Origin: Roseibaca calidilacus
GTDB lineage: Bacteria > Pseudomonadota > Alphaproteobacteria > Rhodobacterales > Rhodobacteraceae
DNA length: 64,000 nucleotides
NCBI RefSeq assembly: GCF_001517585.1
Contig: NZ_FBYC01000004.1
Location: 2,313,501 to 2,377,500 of the forward strand
Direction of reading: 5' to 3'
In this document: positions 1 through 9,471 of the stretch, piece by piece
Numbering within the stretch: the stretch's first letter is position 1
Layout: every line of letters begins with the position of its first letter
Notes under the pieces: model-generated
Seen by the model: only the letters and a program-made list of their open reading frames with translations
Told to the model about the DNA's origin: nothing
Database searches by the model: none
Made by a program: the position numbers and the translations under genes

Positions 1-432
1 TCGGCATGTGACGGGGCAACAGGCCGCGTGTTGACGAATTCGAACCGTCCCGGCCCACATGCCTGCCAGCGCGGTTTAGCCCGGGACGAAAGGTCATAGA
101 CCATTCCCGCACTAAGCGCCGCACAGTCATGTCCGCCCGATCTGCGCTGCTCGTCCATCAGAGCCTTGGCATAGATCCTGACACCGCCCCCCCGCGCTGC
201 GGGGTCGCATGGATCTACCCAGTTGTAATGCAGAATACGCACATGCCTGCCCTTGGGCGAATACCCGATACCCTAAGTTTCCCTAGCCCAGCGCGGCCCG
301 GCTGCGCAAGACCGACCGTCCCAATGGCAGAGGCGGGCAAAGGATCAAATCGTCTTCAAAGACCATGCTGTTGCCCGAATTGCACCGCATGGCCGCGCTG
401 CCCGGCCGCCATTCTAACCCTTGGGTGAATAC
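1..432. other. Non-coding stretch at window start, no convincing gene
   Basis: I see no supported gene here. An open frame on the plus strand (129-428) and one on the minus strand (356-961) have no recognisable protein content, and the latter lies opposite the RTX gene. The only structure noticed is an inverted repeat, CGTCCCGG at 46-53 and CCGGGACG at 81-88, with a 27-base loop and no T-run. It may be the remnant of a terminator for a gene ending before the window. The promoter of the RTX gene must lie in this stretch or upstream, but no clear -35/-10 pair stands out. Confidence 0.5.
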
Positions 433-2778
433 ATGGGTGGTGGGATGTCGTTGCATCTTGGGGGCGTCTATCAGACAGGCGCCGACGCGTTGGACATTGG
501 CGTGTCCGACAGCGAGATCGTGACCAATCAAGCCGGAACGTTCGTAATCTTGAGCAGCGGTGCGGCCGGTGGGCTAAGCGTGTATCGGCTGTTGCCCGAT
601 GGCGGCTTGGCCCTGCATGACATGCAGGTCTTTCCCGACGCTTTGCAAGCGGGCTTGATGCCCAACGTAGCCATGGCCGAAATTGACGGCGCGCCGGTTC
701 TGTTCGTCGGCGGCACCGCAGATCATGCCTTTGGATACAGTCTGCAACCCGATGGCGGGATCGGCGCTTTGCAGATGGTCGAATGGCACGCAATGGCGGA
801 CGCGGCGGGCGCGAACGCGCCCGGTGCGTTGCAGGCGTGGGGGCAGATTTCAGCCCAGACAGGGATGGGGTTTCACGCGCCCATCGCCACCGACAACCTG
901 ATTGCGGCACATAACTTGTCAATGCCAAGCGTTGACTATGTACTCTCGCTGGACGGGTCATCAGGCGAGCTGTTCAGCCACAGCGTCTGGTCGGGAACGA
1001 TCTACACGCAGGTTGCCAGCCTTGGTGCGGCCGATGGGTTGGCCCTGAGCAACCCAACCGCCATGGAAATCGCCAATCTGGGCGGCGCGGCTTATGCGAT
1101 CATTGCCTCTGCCACCGGGTCGTCGCTGAGCGTGATCAAGGTTGGACCGGATGGCAGCCTGACCCCGACGCAACAGCTTGTCGACACCGCCAGCACGCGG
1201 TTCGCCAATGTGCAAGACCTAGCATTGGTGCAAGAGGGCGATCATGTCTTCGTTCTGGCCGTCGGTGCGGATCATGGGGTCAGCCTGTTTCGCATGATGC
1301 CCGATGGGCATCTGGTGTTCACGGAAGCGTTCAACGATGACATGGGCGGTTCGCTGAACACGCCCTCTACAATAACCGCCTCGATCCAGAATGGCGTTTT
1401 ACATGCCTTTATCGGCACGCAGCACACATCCGCCATGGTGCACCTGCAAGCGGGGCACGCCAACCTTGGGCAGGTCGCCAGCAGTTCCAGCAATGGCGCA
1501 GACCTTCTGACCGGGGGCAGTGGCGACGACATTCTGATGGCGTGCTCTGATGGCGACACGCTGATCGGCGGGGCCGGACAGGACATACTGTCTTCCGGTG
1601 CCGGGCAAAGCACGCTTTCAGGCGGCATGGGCAATGACCTGTTCGTGATCCGCGCCAACAGCACGCGGGTCACGATCACCGATTTCCAGCCCGGATCGGA
1701 CCGACTGGACATGTCCGACCTGCCGATGTTGCGCAATTTGGGCCAACTCGCGATCACCAGCACGCCCACCGGGGCAACCATCAGCTTTCGCGACACAGAA
1801 ATCATCCTGACCGCGTTCAACACCGCCCCACTTAGCCTGCAAGACATCTTCCCCAACGGGCTGTATGGGCCGGACAGCATTTTGATTATCGCGGGCGAAA
1901 CGGAACCGGTTCCGTCACCTTTGCCGCCGGGGCTAAGCCTATTGGGCACCAATACCCATGACAGCATTCTAGGCGGCGAAGGCAACGACACGATCAGGGC
2001 TGGGCGCGGCAATGATACCGTACGCGGCGGCGATGGCGACGACCTGATTTATGGCGACAATGGTCACAACCGTCTGTGGGGCGGCAATGGCAATGACACG
2101 ATCCATGGCGGGCCGCGAAATGACATGATCGGCGGCGGACCGGGCAATGACCTGTTGTTCGGGGGTGACGGAAACGATACCATCTATGGCGGCAGCGGCG
2201 ACGATACCATTCATGGCGAAGGGGACGACACCCGATTATGGGGCATGGGCGGCAATGACCTGATCTATGGCAGCACCCTTGGCGGGCGTATTGGCGGCGG
2301 GGGCGGTGATGACACAATTTATGGCGGACCGGGCAATGACACGATCTATGGTGGTGCGATTGAGGGAAATGACTATGTCGATGGCGGGGCGGGCGACGAC
2401 GAAATCTGGGGCATGGACGGCAACGACACGCTTATCGGTGGGGCCGGAAATGATTTCATCGGCGGCGGTCGCGGGGATGACCGGATACATGGCGGACCGG
2501 GCGACGACACGGTGCGCGGCGGGCCCGGCGCGGATACGTTCGTTTTCCTCGATGGCGAAGAAACCTTGCTGGTAGAGGATTTCGCCTATGCCGATGCGGA
2601 CATACTGGAACTGGACAGTGCGCTCTGGGGCGGCGGGCTGACCGCATCGCAAGTCGTCTCGATCTATGGCGCGGTCACACCAGCGGGGCTGGTGCTGGAT
2701 TTCGGCACCGGCGACGTGGTCACGCTGGCAGGCTTGTCGGATTTGCCCATGCTGGCCGACTATATCCAGATTGTTTGA
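433..2778 (+). CDS. RTX-repeat calcium-binding secreted protein
   Basis: About 781 residues. The first ~340 residues form repeating beta-rich blocks that read like a degenerate beta-propeller (recurring 'PDG' turns, e.g. LLPDGGLAL, LQPDGGIGA, VGPDGSLTP, MMPDGHLVF). Two blocks of RTX nonapeptides (GGxGxDxxx) follow: a short one around DNA 1500-1660 and a long one around 1960-2530, with motifs such as GGDGNDTIYG and GGPGNDTIYG. A Pro-rich linker (EPVPSPLPPG) lies between them. The last ~70 residues are a repeat-free hydrophobic/acidic tail, as expected for an uncleaved C-terminal type I secretion signal. RTX proteins bind calcium after export. No type I ABC exporter or membrane-fusion gene is in this window, so secretion is inferred. 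The start could also be TTG 421 or ATG 445. Confidence 0.85.
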   Translation: MGGGMSLHLGGVYQTGADALDIGVSDSEIVTNQAGTFVILSSGAAGGLSVYRLLPDGGLALHDMQVFPDALQAGLMPNVAMAEIDGAPVLFVGGTADHAFGYSLQPDGGIGALQMVEWHAMADAAGANAPGALQAWGQISAQTGMGFHAPIATDNLIAAHNLSMPSVDYVLSLDGSSGELFSHSVWSGTIYTQVASLGAADGLALSNPTAMEIANLGGAAYAIIASATGSSLSVIKVGPDGSLTPTQQLVDTASTRFANVQDLALVQEGDHVFVLAVGADHGVSLFRMMPDGHLVFTEAFNDDMGGSLNTPSTITASIQNGVLHAFIGTQHTSAMVHLQAGHANLGQVASSSSNGADLLTGGSGDDILMACSDGDTLIGGAGQDILSSGAGQSTLSGGMGNDLFVIRANSTRVTITDFQPGSDRLDMSDLPMLRNLGQLAITSTPTGATISFRDTEIILTAFNTAPLSLQDIFPNGLYGPDSILIIAGETEPVPSPLPPGLSLLGTNTHDSILGGEGNDTIRAGRGNDTVRGGDGDDLIYGDNGHNRLWGGNGNDTIHGGPRNDMIGGGPGNDLLFGGDGNDTIYGGSGDDTIHGEGDDTRLWGMGGNDLIYGSTLGGRIGGGGGDDTIYGGPGNDTIYGGAIEGNDYVDGGAGDDEIWGMDGNDTLIGGAGNDFIGGGRGDDRIHGGPGDDTVRGGPGADTFVFLDGEETLLVEDFAYADADILELDSALWGGGLTASQVVSIYGAVTPAGLVLDFGTGDVVTLAGLSDLPMLADYIQIV

Positions 2779-2788
2779 CCCAACCGCA

Positions 2789-2817
2789 TTGACACCCTGC
2801 TCGCTTCCCCCTAATGC
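2789..2817 (+). promoter_or_regulatory. Candidate sigma-70 promoter for rpsD
   Basis: TTGACA (2789-2794), a 17-base spacer and TAATGC (2812-2817) lie about 140 bases upstream of the rpsD start. The -35 is a perfect consensus; the -10 is only partial. It sits just after the stop of the RTX gene, so rpsD would have its own promoter, as expected for a monocistronic S4 gene. Confidence 0.5.
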
Positions 2818-2955
2818 ACGCCACGCGCAGGCCATCGGGACTGCGTATTCGTTGGTGTTGGTGGCTCCCGCAAGGGAAGGCCTGTCACCCGCTGCGCGGG
2901 GAAGGACAACGCCCTTCATAGCCTGTCTTGGGCACATAAAGAAGGAGATCAGACG

Positions 2956-3576
2956 GTGACCAAACGCACCTCTGCCAAGTATAAAATTGACCGCCGCATG
3001 GGCGAAAACATCTGGGGCCGCGCCAAAAGCCCCGTCAATCGCCGCGACTACGGCCCCGGCCAGCACGGCCAGCGCCGCAAGACCAAGCTGAGCGATTTCG
3101 GCATTCAGCTGCGCGCCAAGCAGAAGCTCAAAGGCTACTATGGCGACCTGACCGAAAAGCAGTTCCGCCGCATCTATGCCGAAGCCGAGCGGATCAAGGG
3201 CGACACCGGTGAAAACCTGATCGGCCTGCTGGAACGCCGTCTGGACGCCGTGATCTACCGCGCGAAATTCGTGCCGACCATCTTTGCTGCGCGTCAGTTC
3301 GTGAACCACGGCCATATCACCGTGAACGGCCAGCGCGTGAACATCCCCAGCTACCGCGTGAAAGAAGGCGACGTGATCGCGATTCGTGACAAGTCGAAGC
3401 AACTGGCCATCGTGCTGGAAGCTGTTGGACTGGCTGAACGTGACGTGCCCGATTATGTCGAGGTCGATCACTCCAAGATGACCGCGACCTTCACCCGCAC
3501 CCCGTCGTTGGCCGATGTGCCCTATGCAGTGCAGATGGAACCGAACCTCGTGGTCGAATTCTACGCGAAGAACTGA
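2956..3576 (+). CDS. rpsD: 30S ribosomal protein S4
   Basis: A 206-residue primary rRNA-binding protein that nucleates assembly of the 30S subunit body. The N-terminal S4 domain begins [20 protein letters not shown], followed by the conserved [17 protein letters not shown]. The C-terminal S4 RNA-binding fold contains [20 protein letters not shown]. The length is typical of alphaproteobacterial S4. The start is GTG at 2956 with a strong ribosome-binding site (GAAGGAGA) just upstream. It is flanked by a candidate promoter and a clear intrinsic terminator, so it is monocistronic here, not part of the S13-S11-rpoA cluster. The zinc-binding cysteines of the C+ type of S4 are absent (C- form). Confidence 0.98.
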   Translation: MTKRTSAKYKIDRRMGENIWGRAKSPVNRRDYGPGQHGQRRKTKLSDFGIQLRAKQKLKGYYGDLTEKQFRRIYAEAERIKGDTGENLIGLLERRLDAVIYRAKFVPTIFAARQFVNHGHITVNGQRVNIPSYRVKEGDVIAIRDKSKQLAIVLEAVGLAERDVPDYVEVDHSKMTATFTRTPSLADVPYAVQMEPNLVVEFYAKN

Positions 3577-3600
3577 TCTTCGCCGCACCGCAATTCCCGA

Positions 3601-3629
3601 AAGCCCTGCCCTTCGCGGCGGGGCTTTTT
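3601..3629 (+). terminator. Intrinsic terminator after rpsD
   Basis: A 10-bp stem AAGCCCTGCC/GGCGGGGCTT (one G-T pair) with loop CTTCGC, followed by TTTTT at 3625-3629. The T-run overlaps the TAA stop codon of the convergent chrA gene. Confidence 0.9.
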
Positions 3630-4776
3630 ACATGGCCAACCCAGCAGCACCTGCAAGCCCTGCGGCCAGCACCACGGCCCAAACAGGCAGTCGCCAGACC
3701 TGCAAGGCGACAAAACAGGCCAGCGCGAAACCGAACTGCCAAAGGCTGCCCACCGCACTGGTAAACACAGGGTCATACAGCGCCGCGCCCAAAATGCCGA
3801 CCACCGCCGCATTCGCCCCTGCCATACCCGCGCGCACGGCCTGCACGCCGCGCAGGGCTTGCCAGAAGGGCAGAACACCCACCAGCAGCAGAAAGCCCGG
3901 CGCGAAAATCGCCAAAGTGGCGATACATGCGCCCGTCAGACCACCCAGCCCCCCCAGATAGGTTGCAAAGGTAAACAGCGGGCCAGGAATAGCCTGCGCC
4001 GCCGCATAGCCCGCCAGAAAATCGCCGTCGCTGACCAAACCGGGCGCGACCAGTTCCGCCTGCAACAATGGCAACACCACATGCCCGCCGCCAAAGACCA
4101 ACGCGCCCGCACGAAACATGCTATCGGCAAGTGCAATACCCGCGTTGTGATCTGCCAAAAGCGGCAGGCCGATAAGGCCCAAGGCGAACAGCGCCAAAGC
4201 CGCAAAGGCAACCGGGCGCGCGACTGGAATATGCAGGCCGCCCTGCCCTGTGCCCGTATCCAGCCTAAGCACCGCGCCGATCAGCGCTCCCGCCACGATT
4301 ACCGCGACCATCGCCCATGGCCCTGCCAGCAGGCCTAAGGCCAGCACCGCGCCCACGGCGATCGTCGCGCGCGGCCCATCCGGGCAAAGCGTGCGCGCCA
4401 TGCCCAGCACCGCTTGCGCCACCACCGCGACCGCCACCAGCTTCAGCGCCGCGATCACGCCTGTCAGCCCGGCCAGCCCCGCGCCCAGTGCCACGGCCAG
4501 CATGATAATCGCCGAGGGTAGCGTAAAGCCGACGAAAGCCGCAACCGCCCCCAGCCAGCCCGCGCGCATCAGCCCCAGCGCGAAACCCACCTGGCTAGAG
4601 GCCGGGCCGGGCAAAAACTGGCACAGCGCCACCAGTTCGGCATAATCCGCATCGGTCAGCCATTCGCGGCGGGTCACGAATTCCGCGCGGAAATAGCCGA
4701 TATGCGCGACCGGACCGCCAAAAGAGGTCAGGCCAAGCCGCAGGAACGCGCCGAAAACCTCTGCCGATCGTAACAA
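3628..4776 (-). CDS. chrA: Chromate transporter, CHR family (two-domain)
   Basis: About 382 residues from the TTG at 4776 chosen here; the frame stays open further upstream, to 4866. It has two homologous CHR halves, the usual architecture of long-chain ChrA. The N-half carries LGLTSFGGPVAHIGYFR and FLPGPASSQVGFALG. The C-half carries FGGGHVVLPLL and AIPGPLFTFATYLGG. Roughly ten to twelve hydrophobic segments predict an inner-membrane protein. ChrA proteins export chromate by a proton- or sulfate-coupled mechanism, but many homologues are annotated by family only, so the real substrate is uncertain. The frame before TTG (MQAGARLRCF...) does not resemble ChrA. It is divergent from xdhA, sharing a 155-base intergenic region, and its stop lies inside the rpsD terminator. 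Confidence 0.88.
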   Translation of the reverse strand: MLRSAEVFGAFLRLGLTSFGGPVAHIGYFRAEFVTRREWLTDADYAELVALCQFLPGPASSQVGFALGLMRAGWLGAVAAFVGFTLPSAIIMLAVALGAGLAGLTGVIAALKLVAVAVVAQAVLGMARTLCPDGPRATIAVGAVLALGLLAGPWAMVAVIVAGALIGAVLRLDTGTGQGGLHIPVARPVAFAALALFALGLIGLPLLADHNAGIALADSMFRAGALVFGGGHVVLPLLQAELVAPGLVSDGDFLAGYAAAQAIPGPLFTFATYLGGLGGLTGACIATLAIFAPGFLLLVGVLPFWQALRGVQAVRAGMAGANAAVVGILGAALYDPVFTSAVGSLWQFGFALACFVALQVWRLPVWAVVLAAGLAGAAGLAM

Positions 4777-4931
4777 ATTCCTACCCCTTGTCCGGTGCCT
4801 GTGCGCAACCGGTGCGCAGACTGACAATAAATCCCGAAAACACCTTAACCTTGCGCCCGCTTGCATGGAATGCCGCTTTGGCGCAGGCTATCTTGCAGGC
4901 ATGACAATCTTCTAACGCCAAAGGACGCACC

Positions 4932-6380
4932 GTGGCCCGCGACCATATCCGCTTTCTGCTGAACGACCGAGAGGTGATGCTGAATGGCATAAGCGCAACC
5001 GCCACGTTGCTGGACCATCTGCGGCTGTATCAGCGCCTGCGCGGCACCAAAGAGGGCTGCGCCGAGGGCGATTGCGGTGCTTGCACCGTGCTTGTGGGGC
5101 GCATCGAGCGCGGCGCGTTGCGCTATCAGCCCGTGAATGCCTGCATCCGCTTTCTGGCATCCTGCGACGGCTGCCATGTGGTCACGGTTGAACATCTGCG
5201 CGGGACAGATGGCGGCCTGCACCCGGTGCAGCGCGCCATGGTGGAGCATCACGCCAGCCAATGCGGGTTCTGCACGCCCGGTTTCGTGATGGCGCTTTAT
5301 GCGTTGTGGATGGCAACACCGCACCCGACAGAGCCGGAAATCGAACGCGCGCTGCAAGGCAACCTGTGCCGTTGCACAGGCTACGCCCCCATCATCCGCG
5401 CGGCGCGGGCCATGGGCGCGCTTGGCACGACCGATCCGCTGATGGAAGAACGCGCGCAGGTGGCCGCGCGGCTGGCGGCATGGGCCGATGGCACGCAGGT
5501 GGACATGACCAATGGCCAAAGCCGCGCAATCTTGCCTGCCACGGTCGAGGATCTGGCGCAGGTGCTGGACCAGCACCCCGACGCGCGTATCGTCGCGGGG
5601 GCCACCGATGTGGGCCTGTGGGTCACGAAATTTCTGCGCGATCTGCCGGTGGCTGTGTTCATCGGGCATCTGGACGGGTTGCGCGCGGTCACGGAAACCG
5701 CAGATGCCCTGCATTTTGGCGCGCTTGTCAGCTACGAGGATGCACGCGCGCCCTTGCTTGAGCATTTCCCCCATATGGCCCGATATTGGGACCGCATCGC
5801 AGGCTGGCAAGTGCGCGCCATGGGCACGCTGGGGGGCAATATCGCCAATGGCTCGCCCATTGGCGACACGCCGCCGCCCTTTATCGCTTTGGGCGCGCGG
5901 TTGGTGCTGCGCAAGGGGGCGGCGCGGCGCGAGATGCCGCTGGAAGAGTTCTTCCTTGATTACGGCAAACAGGACCGCGCGCCAGGCGAGTTCGTGGAAA
6001 CCATCATCCTGCCCAAACCCGTGCCCGGCACGCTGCACGCAGCCTATAAGCTGTCGAAGCGACGGGACGAGGATATTTCGGCAGTCGCACTTGGCATGGC
6101 CCTGACCGTGGCAGATGGCACGATTACCGGGGCAAGGCTGGCCTTTGGCGGCATGGCCGCAACGCCGAAGCGGTCGGCGCAAACGGAGGCGGCGCTGACC
6201 GGCCAGCCCTTCACGCTTGAAACCCTGCAAACAGCCGCCAAAGCCCTGCCGCAGGATTTCGCGCCGCTCTCGGACATGCGCGCCAGTGCCGCCTACCGCA
6301 TGAAAGCCGCGCAAAACCTGCTGACGCGCTTCTGGCTGGAACACTCGGGCGAAGCGGCGGCATTGGAGGATGTGCAATGA
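4932..6380 (+). CDS. xdhA: Xanthine dehydrogenase small subunit (2Fe-2S/FAD)
   Basis: A 482-residue electron-transfer subunit of molybdenum xanthine dehydrogenase, which oxidises hypoxanthine and xanthine to urate with NAD+. The N-terminal plant-type 2Fe-2S domain has Cys43, Cys48, Cys51 and Cys71. The second 2Fe-2S domain has Cys111, Cys114, Cys146 and Cys148 (QCGFC and LCRCTG). An FAD-binding domain of the CO-dehydrogenase type follows from about residue 180 (VAGATDVGLWVTK, TLGGNIANGSPIGD). The start is GTG 4932 with AAAGGAC upstream. It is the first gene of a four-gene operon; its stop overlaps the xdhB start by ATGA. The fused 2Fe-2S/FAD layout is the bacterial XdhA type. Confidence 0.96.
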   Translation: MARDHIRFLLNDREVMLNGISATATLLDHLRLYQRLRGTKEGCAEGDCGACTVLVGRIERGALRYQPVNACIRFLASCDGCHVVTVEHLRGTDGGLHPVQRAMVEHHASQCGFCTPGFVMALYALWMATPHPTEPEIERALQGNLCRCTGYAPIIRAARAMGALGTTDPLMEERAQVAARLAAWADGTQVDMTNGQSRAILPATVEDLAQVLDQHPDARIVAGATDVGLWVTKFLRDLPVAVFIGHLDGLRAVTETADALHFGALVSYEDARAPLLEHFPHMARYWDRIAGWQVRAMGTLGGNIANGSPIGDTPPPFIALGARLVLRKGAARREMPLEEFFLDYGKQDRAPGEFVETIILPKPVPGTLHAAYKLSKRRDEDISAVALGMALTVADGTITGARLAFGGMAATPKRSAQTEAALTGQPFTLETLQTAAKALPQDFAPLSDMRASAAYRMKAAQNLLTRFWLEHSGEAAALEDVQ

Positions 6381-8683
6381 AAGACGCAGATCGCATCACC
6401 GGTGCGGCACATGACAGCGTGATCCACGATTCCGCCGTAAAGCACGTCACCGGGCGCGCGGAATATACCGACGACATCACCGAACCCACGGGCTGCCTGC
6501 ACGCCTATATCGGCACCGCGACGGTAGCGAAGGGGCATATCACCGCGTTGGACCTGTCCGCCGTGCGCGCGGCCCCCGGCGTAGTCGCGGTCCTGACCGA
6601 GGATGACATTCCCGGCCACAACGACATCTCGCCCACTGGCCTCAATGATGAGCCGATCTTTAGCCGTGACGTGCAGTTCCACGGCCAGCCCCTGTTCGCC
6701 GTGGTGGCAGAAACCCGCGATCTGGCCCGCCGCGCCTGCACCTTGGCCAAGATCAGCTATGACCGCGCCGACCATGCGACCGACATCGACGCCGCAGAGG
6801 CCGCCGGATACCCCGACGTGACCGCGCCGCTGACGCTGGCGCGTGGCGACGCGGAAAGCGCACTTGCGAAAGCCCCGCACCGCATTCAGGGCCGAATGCG
6901 CGTAGGCGGGCAGGACCACATGTATCTGGAAGGGCAGATCGCGCTCGCCATTCCGGGCGAGGATGACGAGATGGTGGTCGTCGCCTCTACCCAGCACCCG
7001 TCCGAAGCGCAGCACATGGTCGCCCATGCTTTGAGCGTGCCCGCGAACGCGGTCGTGGTGAATGTGCGCCGCATGGGCGGGGGTTTCGGCGGCAAGGAAA
7101 CCCAGATGAACCTGTTCTGCACGGTCGCCGCTTTGGCGGCGCGTGCCACGGGTCGCGCTGTCAAGCTACGCCCCGACCGCGATCAGGACATGGAGATTAC
7201 GGGCAAACGCCATGATTTCCGCATAGATTACGATCTGGGATTTGACGAGGACGGGCGCATTATCGCAGTTGATGGTATGTTCGCCGCGCGCTGTGGCTGG
7301 TCATCCGACCTGTCCGGCCCCGTGACCGACCGCGCGCTGTTCCATGCCGACAATGCCTATTACTACCCCCATGTGCGCCTTCGGTCGCGCCCGATCCAGA
7401 CCAACACGGTCAGCAACACGGCGTTTCGCGGCTTTGGCGGCCCGCAAGGGCTGATCGCCGCCGAACGTATGATCGAGGAAATCGCCTATAAGCTGGGCCG
7501 CGACCCGCTAGACGTGCGGCGCGCGAATTTTTATCGCGAGGGGGCGGATGTAACGCCCTACCACCAGCAGGTGACGGACAACATCCTGACGCGGCTGGTG
7601 GATGAGTTGGAGGCGTCCAGCGACTACCAAGCGCGGCGCAAGGCTGTCTTGGCTTTCAACGCGAAGGGGGGCGTTATCCGCAAGGGCATCGCGCTGACGC
7701 CGGTGAAATTCGGCATCAGCTTTACCGCGACATGGTATAATCAGGCGGGCGCGCTTGTGCATGTCTATTCGGACGGCTCCATCCACCTAAACCACGGCGG
7801 CACGGAAATGGGTCAAGGCCTGTTCACCAAGGTCGCGCAAGTGGTGGCAGAGGCGTTTCAGGTGGACCTGTCGCGCATCAAGATCACCAAGACGACCACG
7901 GAAAAAGTGCCGAACACTTCCGCCACCGCCGCCAGCAGCGGGTCGGACCTGAACGGTATGGCCGCGTTGAACGCGTGCGAGCAGATCAAGGCGCGGCTTG
8001 TGGCCTTCGCGGCAGCGAAATGGGGCGTGGCCGAGGATGCGGTGCAATTCCTGCCCGGTCGCGTGGCGGTGGGTGCGGAGATTCTGACCTGGGACGCTTT
8101 CATCAAATCCGCCTATATGGCGCGGGTGCAGCTATCGGCGGCGGGGTTCTATAAAACCCCCGACATTCATTGGGACCGCGCCAAGGGGCAGGGCCGCCCC
8201 TTCTACTACTTCGCCTATGGCGCGGCCTGTTCCGAGGTAAGCGTGGACACGCTGACGGGCGAGTCGCGCGTGGACCGGGTGGATGTGCTGCATGATGTGG
8301 GCCGCTCGCTGAACCCGGCGCTGGATTTAGGGCAGGTCGAAGGCGCGTTCGTGCAGGGTATGGGGTGGCTGACCTCGGAAGAACTGGTTTGGGACGCGGA
8401 AGGCCGTCTGCGCACCCACGCCCCCAGCACCTATAAGATTCCACTGGCCGGCGACCGCCCGCGTGTGTTCAACGTGGCCTTGGCGGAATGGTCGGTGAAC
8501 CCCGAACGCACCATCAAACGCTCCAAAGCCGTGGGAGAGCCGCCCTTCATGCTGCCCGTTTCGGTGTTTGAGGCAATCGGCATGGCCGTGGCATCGGTGG
8601 CCGATTACCGCGAATGCCCAAGGCTGGACGCACCCGCCACGCCGGAACGCGTGCTGATGGCGGTGGAGCGGTTGCGCGGATGA
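6377..8683 (+). CDS. xdhB: Xanthine dehydrogenase large subunit (molybdopterin binding)
   Basis: A 768-residue catalytic subunit carrying the molybdenum cofactor. The N-terminal a/b hammerhead domain is followed by the cofactor-binding region with GGGFGGKETQMN and TAFRGFGGPQG. GEPPFMLPVSVFEAIG near the C-terminus contains the conserved glutamate that acts as base in purine hydroxylation. The Arg/Glu environment and the pairing with XdhA, XdhC and guanine deaminase support xanthine rather than aldehyde as substrate. It overlaps xdhA and xdhC by ATGA at both ends, implying translational coupling and a fixed stoichiometry. The expected partner is the XdhA dimer (alpha2beta2). Confidence 0.96.
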   Translation: MKDADRITGAAHDSVIHDSAVKHVTGRAEYTDDITEPTGCLHAYIGTATVAKGHITALDLSAVRAAPGVVAVLTEDDIPGHNDISPTGLNDEPIFSRDVQFHGQPLFAVVAETRDLARRACTLAKISYDRADHATDIDAAEAAGYPDVTAPLTLARGDAESALAKAPHRIQGRMRVGGQDHMYLEGQIALAIPGEDDEMVVVASTQHPSEAQHMVAHALSVPANAVVVNVRRMGGGFGGKETQMNLFCTVAALAARATGRAVKLRPDRDQDMEITGKRHDFRIDYDLGFDEDGRIIAVDGMFAARCGWSSDLSGPVTDRALFHADNAYYYPHVRLRSRPIQTNTVSNTAFRGFGGPQGLIAAERMIEEIAYKLGRDPLDVRRANFYREGADVTPYHQQVTDNILTRLVDELEASSDYQARRKAVLAFNAKGGVIRKGIALTPVKFGISFTATWYNQAGALVHVYSDGSIHLNHGGTEMGQGLFTKVAQVVAEAFQVDLSRIKITKTTTEKVPNTSATAASSGSDLNGMAALNACEQIKARLVAFAAAKWGVAEDAVQFLPGRVAVGAEILTWDAFIKSAYMARVQLSAAGFYKTPDIHWDRAKGQGRPFYYFAYGAACSEVSVDTLTGESRVDRVDVLHDVGRSLNPALDLGQVEGAFVQGMGWLTSEELVWDAEGRLRTHAPSTYKIPLAGDRPRVFNVALAEWSVNPERTIKRSKAVGEPPFMLPVSVFEAIGMAVASVADYRECPRLDAPATPERVLMAVERLRG

Positions 8684-9471
8684 CCCTGCGCGCTCTGTTG
8701 GAAAGAGATTCGCCTTTGGTGCATCTGCGACTGAGCGCGGTCGCAGGATCGGCCCCGCGCGAGGTGGGGGCCGAGATGGTTGTGTCGGGACATGCGCAGG
8801 CGGGGACCATCGGTGGCGGACAGATGGAGTTTCGCGCGGTGGCGCGAGCACGCGAGATGTTGGCCATAGGCACCGCACAAGACAGCCTGACCTTGGCGCT
8901 TGGGCCGGATATCGGCCAATGCTGCGGCGGGCGGGTGACGGTTATGCTCAGCGTGCTGACCCCGGACGCCCGCGCGGCCCTGCTGGCACGGCTTGAAAGC
9001 GCGCAAGCCCCAACCGTCATGATCTTGGGCGCAGGCCATGTGGGGCGGGCATTGGCGCAGGTCTTGGCCCCGCTGCCCTGCCGCGTGGTGTTGGTGGACA
9101 ACCGGGCCGAGGAACTGGCGCAAGCGCCCGCCAGCGCCGATCACCGCCTGACGCCGATGGCCGAGGCCGAGATTGACCATGCGCCGCCCGGCACGGCATT
9201 CGTGGTCACCACCCATGACCATGGGCTGGATTTTCTGCTGACCCTTGCGGCGCTGAAGCGCGGCGATGCCGCCTATGTCGGGCTGATAGGGTCCGCGACC
9301 AAACGCGCGCGGTTTACCCGTTTCGCGCAGGACCACAACACCGACGCATCGGCGCTGACCTGCCCCATAGGTGCGGCGGGCCTTGGCGACAAGCGGCCAG
9401 AGGTCATCGCCCTGATGGCCGCGCAAGAGATTTTCGCCGCCTTCGCGCGCGCAACCAAAGGAACCCCATGA
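8680..9471 (+). CDS. xdhC: Xanthine dehydrogenase accessory protein XdhC
   Basis: About 263 residues. XdhC binds molybdenum cofactor, directs its sulfuration and inserts it into XdhB. The N-terminal XdhC/CoxI domain includes the conserved AGTIGGGQMEF. The C-terminal Rossmann domain has MILGAGHVGRALAQVL and ends with YVGLIGSATKRARF and the GDKRPEVIALMAAQEI signature. The start at ATG 8680 overlaps the xdhB stop (ATGA). The frame is open further upstream, but that part lies inside xdhB and has no family similarity. The stop overlaps guaD. Confidence 0.94.
   Translation: MTLRALLERDSPLVHLRLSAVAGSAPREVGAEMVVSGHAQAGTIGGGQMEFRAVARAREMLAIGTAQDSLTLALGPDIGQCCGGRVTVMLSVLTPDARAALLARLESAQAPTVMILGAGHVGRALAQVLAPLPCRVVLVDNRAEELAQAPASADHRLTPMAEAEIDHAPPGTAFVVTTHDHGLDFLLTLAALKRGDAAYVGLIGSATKRARFTRFAQDHNTDASALTCPIGAAGLGDKRPEVIALMAAQEIFAAFARATKGTP

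Noticed and set aside
36-52. Sequence on the minus strand resembling a tRNA T-arm (GACGG TTCGAAT TCGTC)
   Set aside because: No matching acceptor stem, anticodon arm or D-arm could be found in the adjoining bases.
1960-2530. Short-period repeats that might suggest a CRISPR array or satellite DNA
   Set aside because: They are the coding repeats of the RTX nonapeptides (27-base units with variable codons), in frame with the protein.
2236-3588. 450-codon minus-strand open frame spanning the RTX gene end and rpsD
   Set aside because: Opposite rpsD, a certain gene; composition is that of a shadow frame.
4845-6377. 510-codon minus-strand open frame opposite xdhA
   Set aside because: xdhA is certain from its Fe-S and FAD motifs; the antisense frame has no family features.
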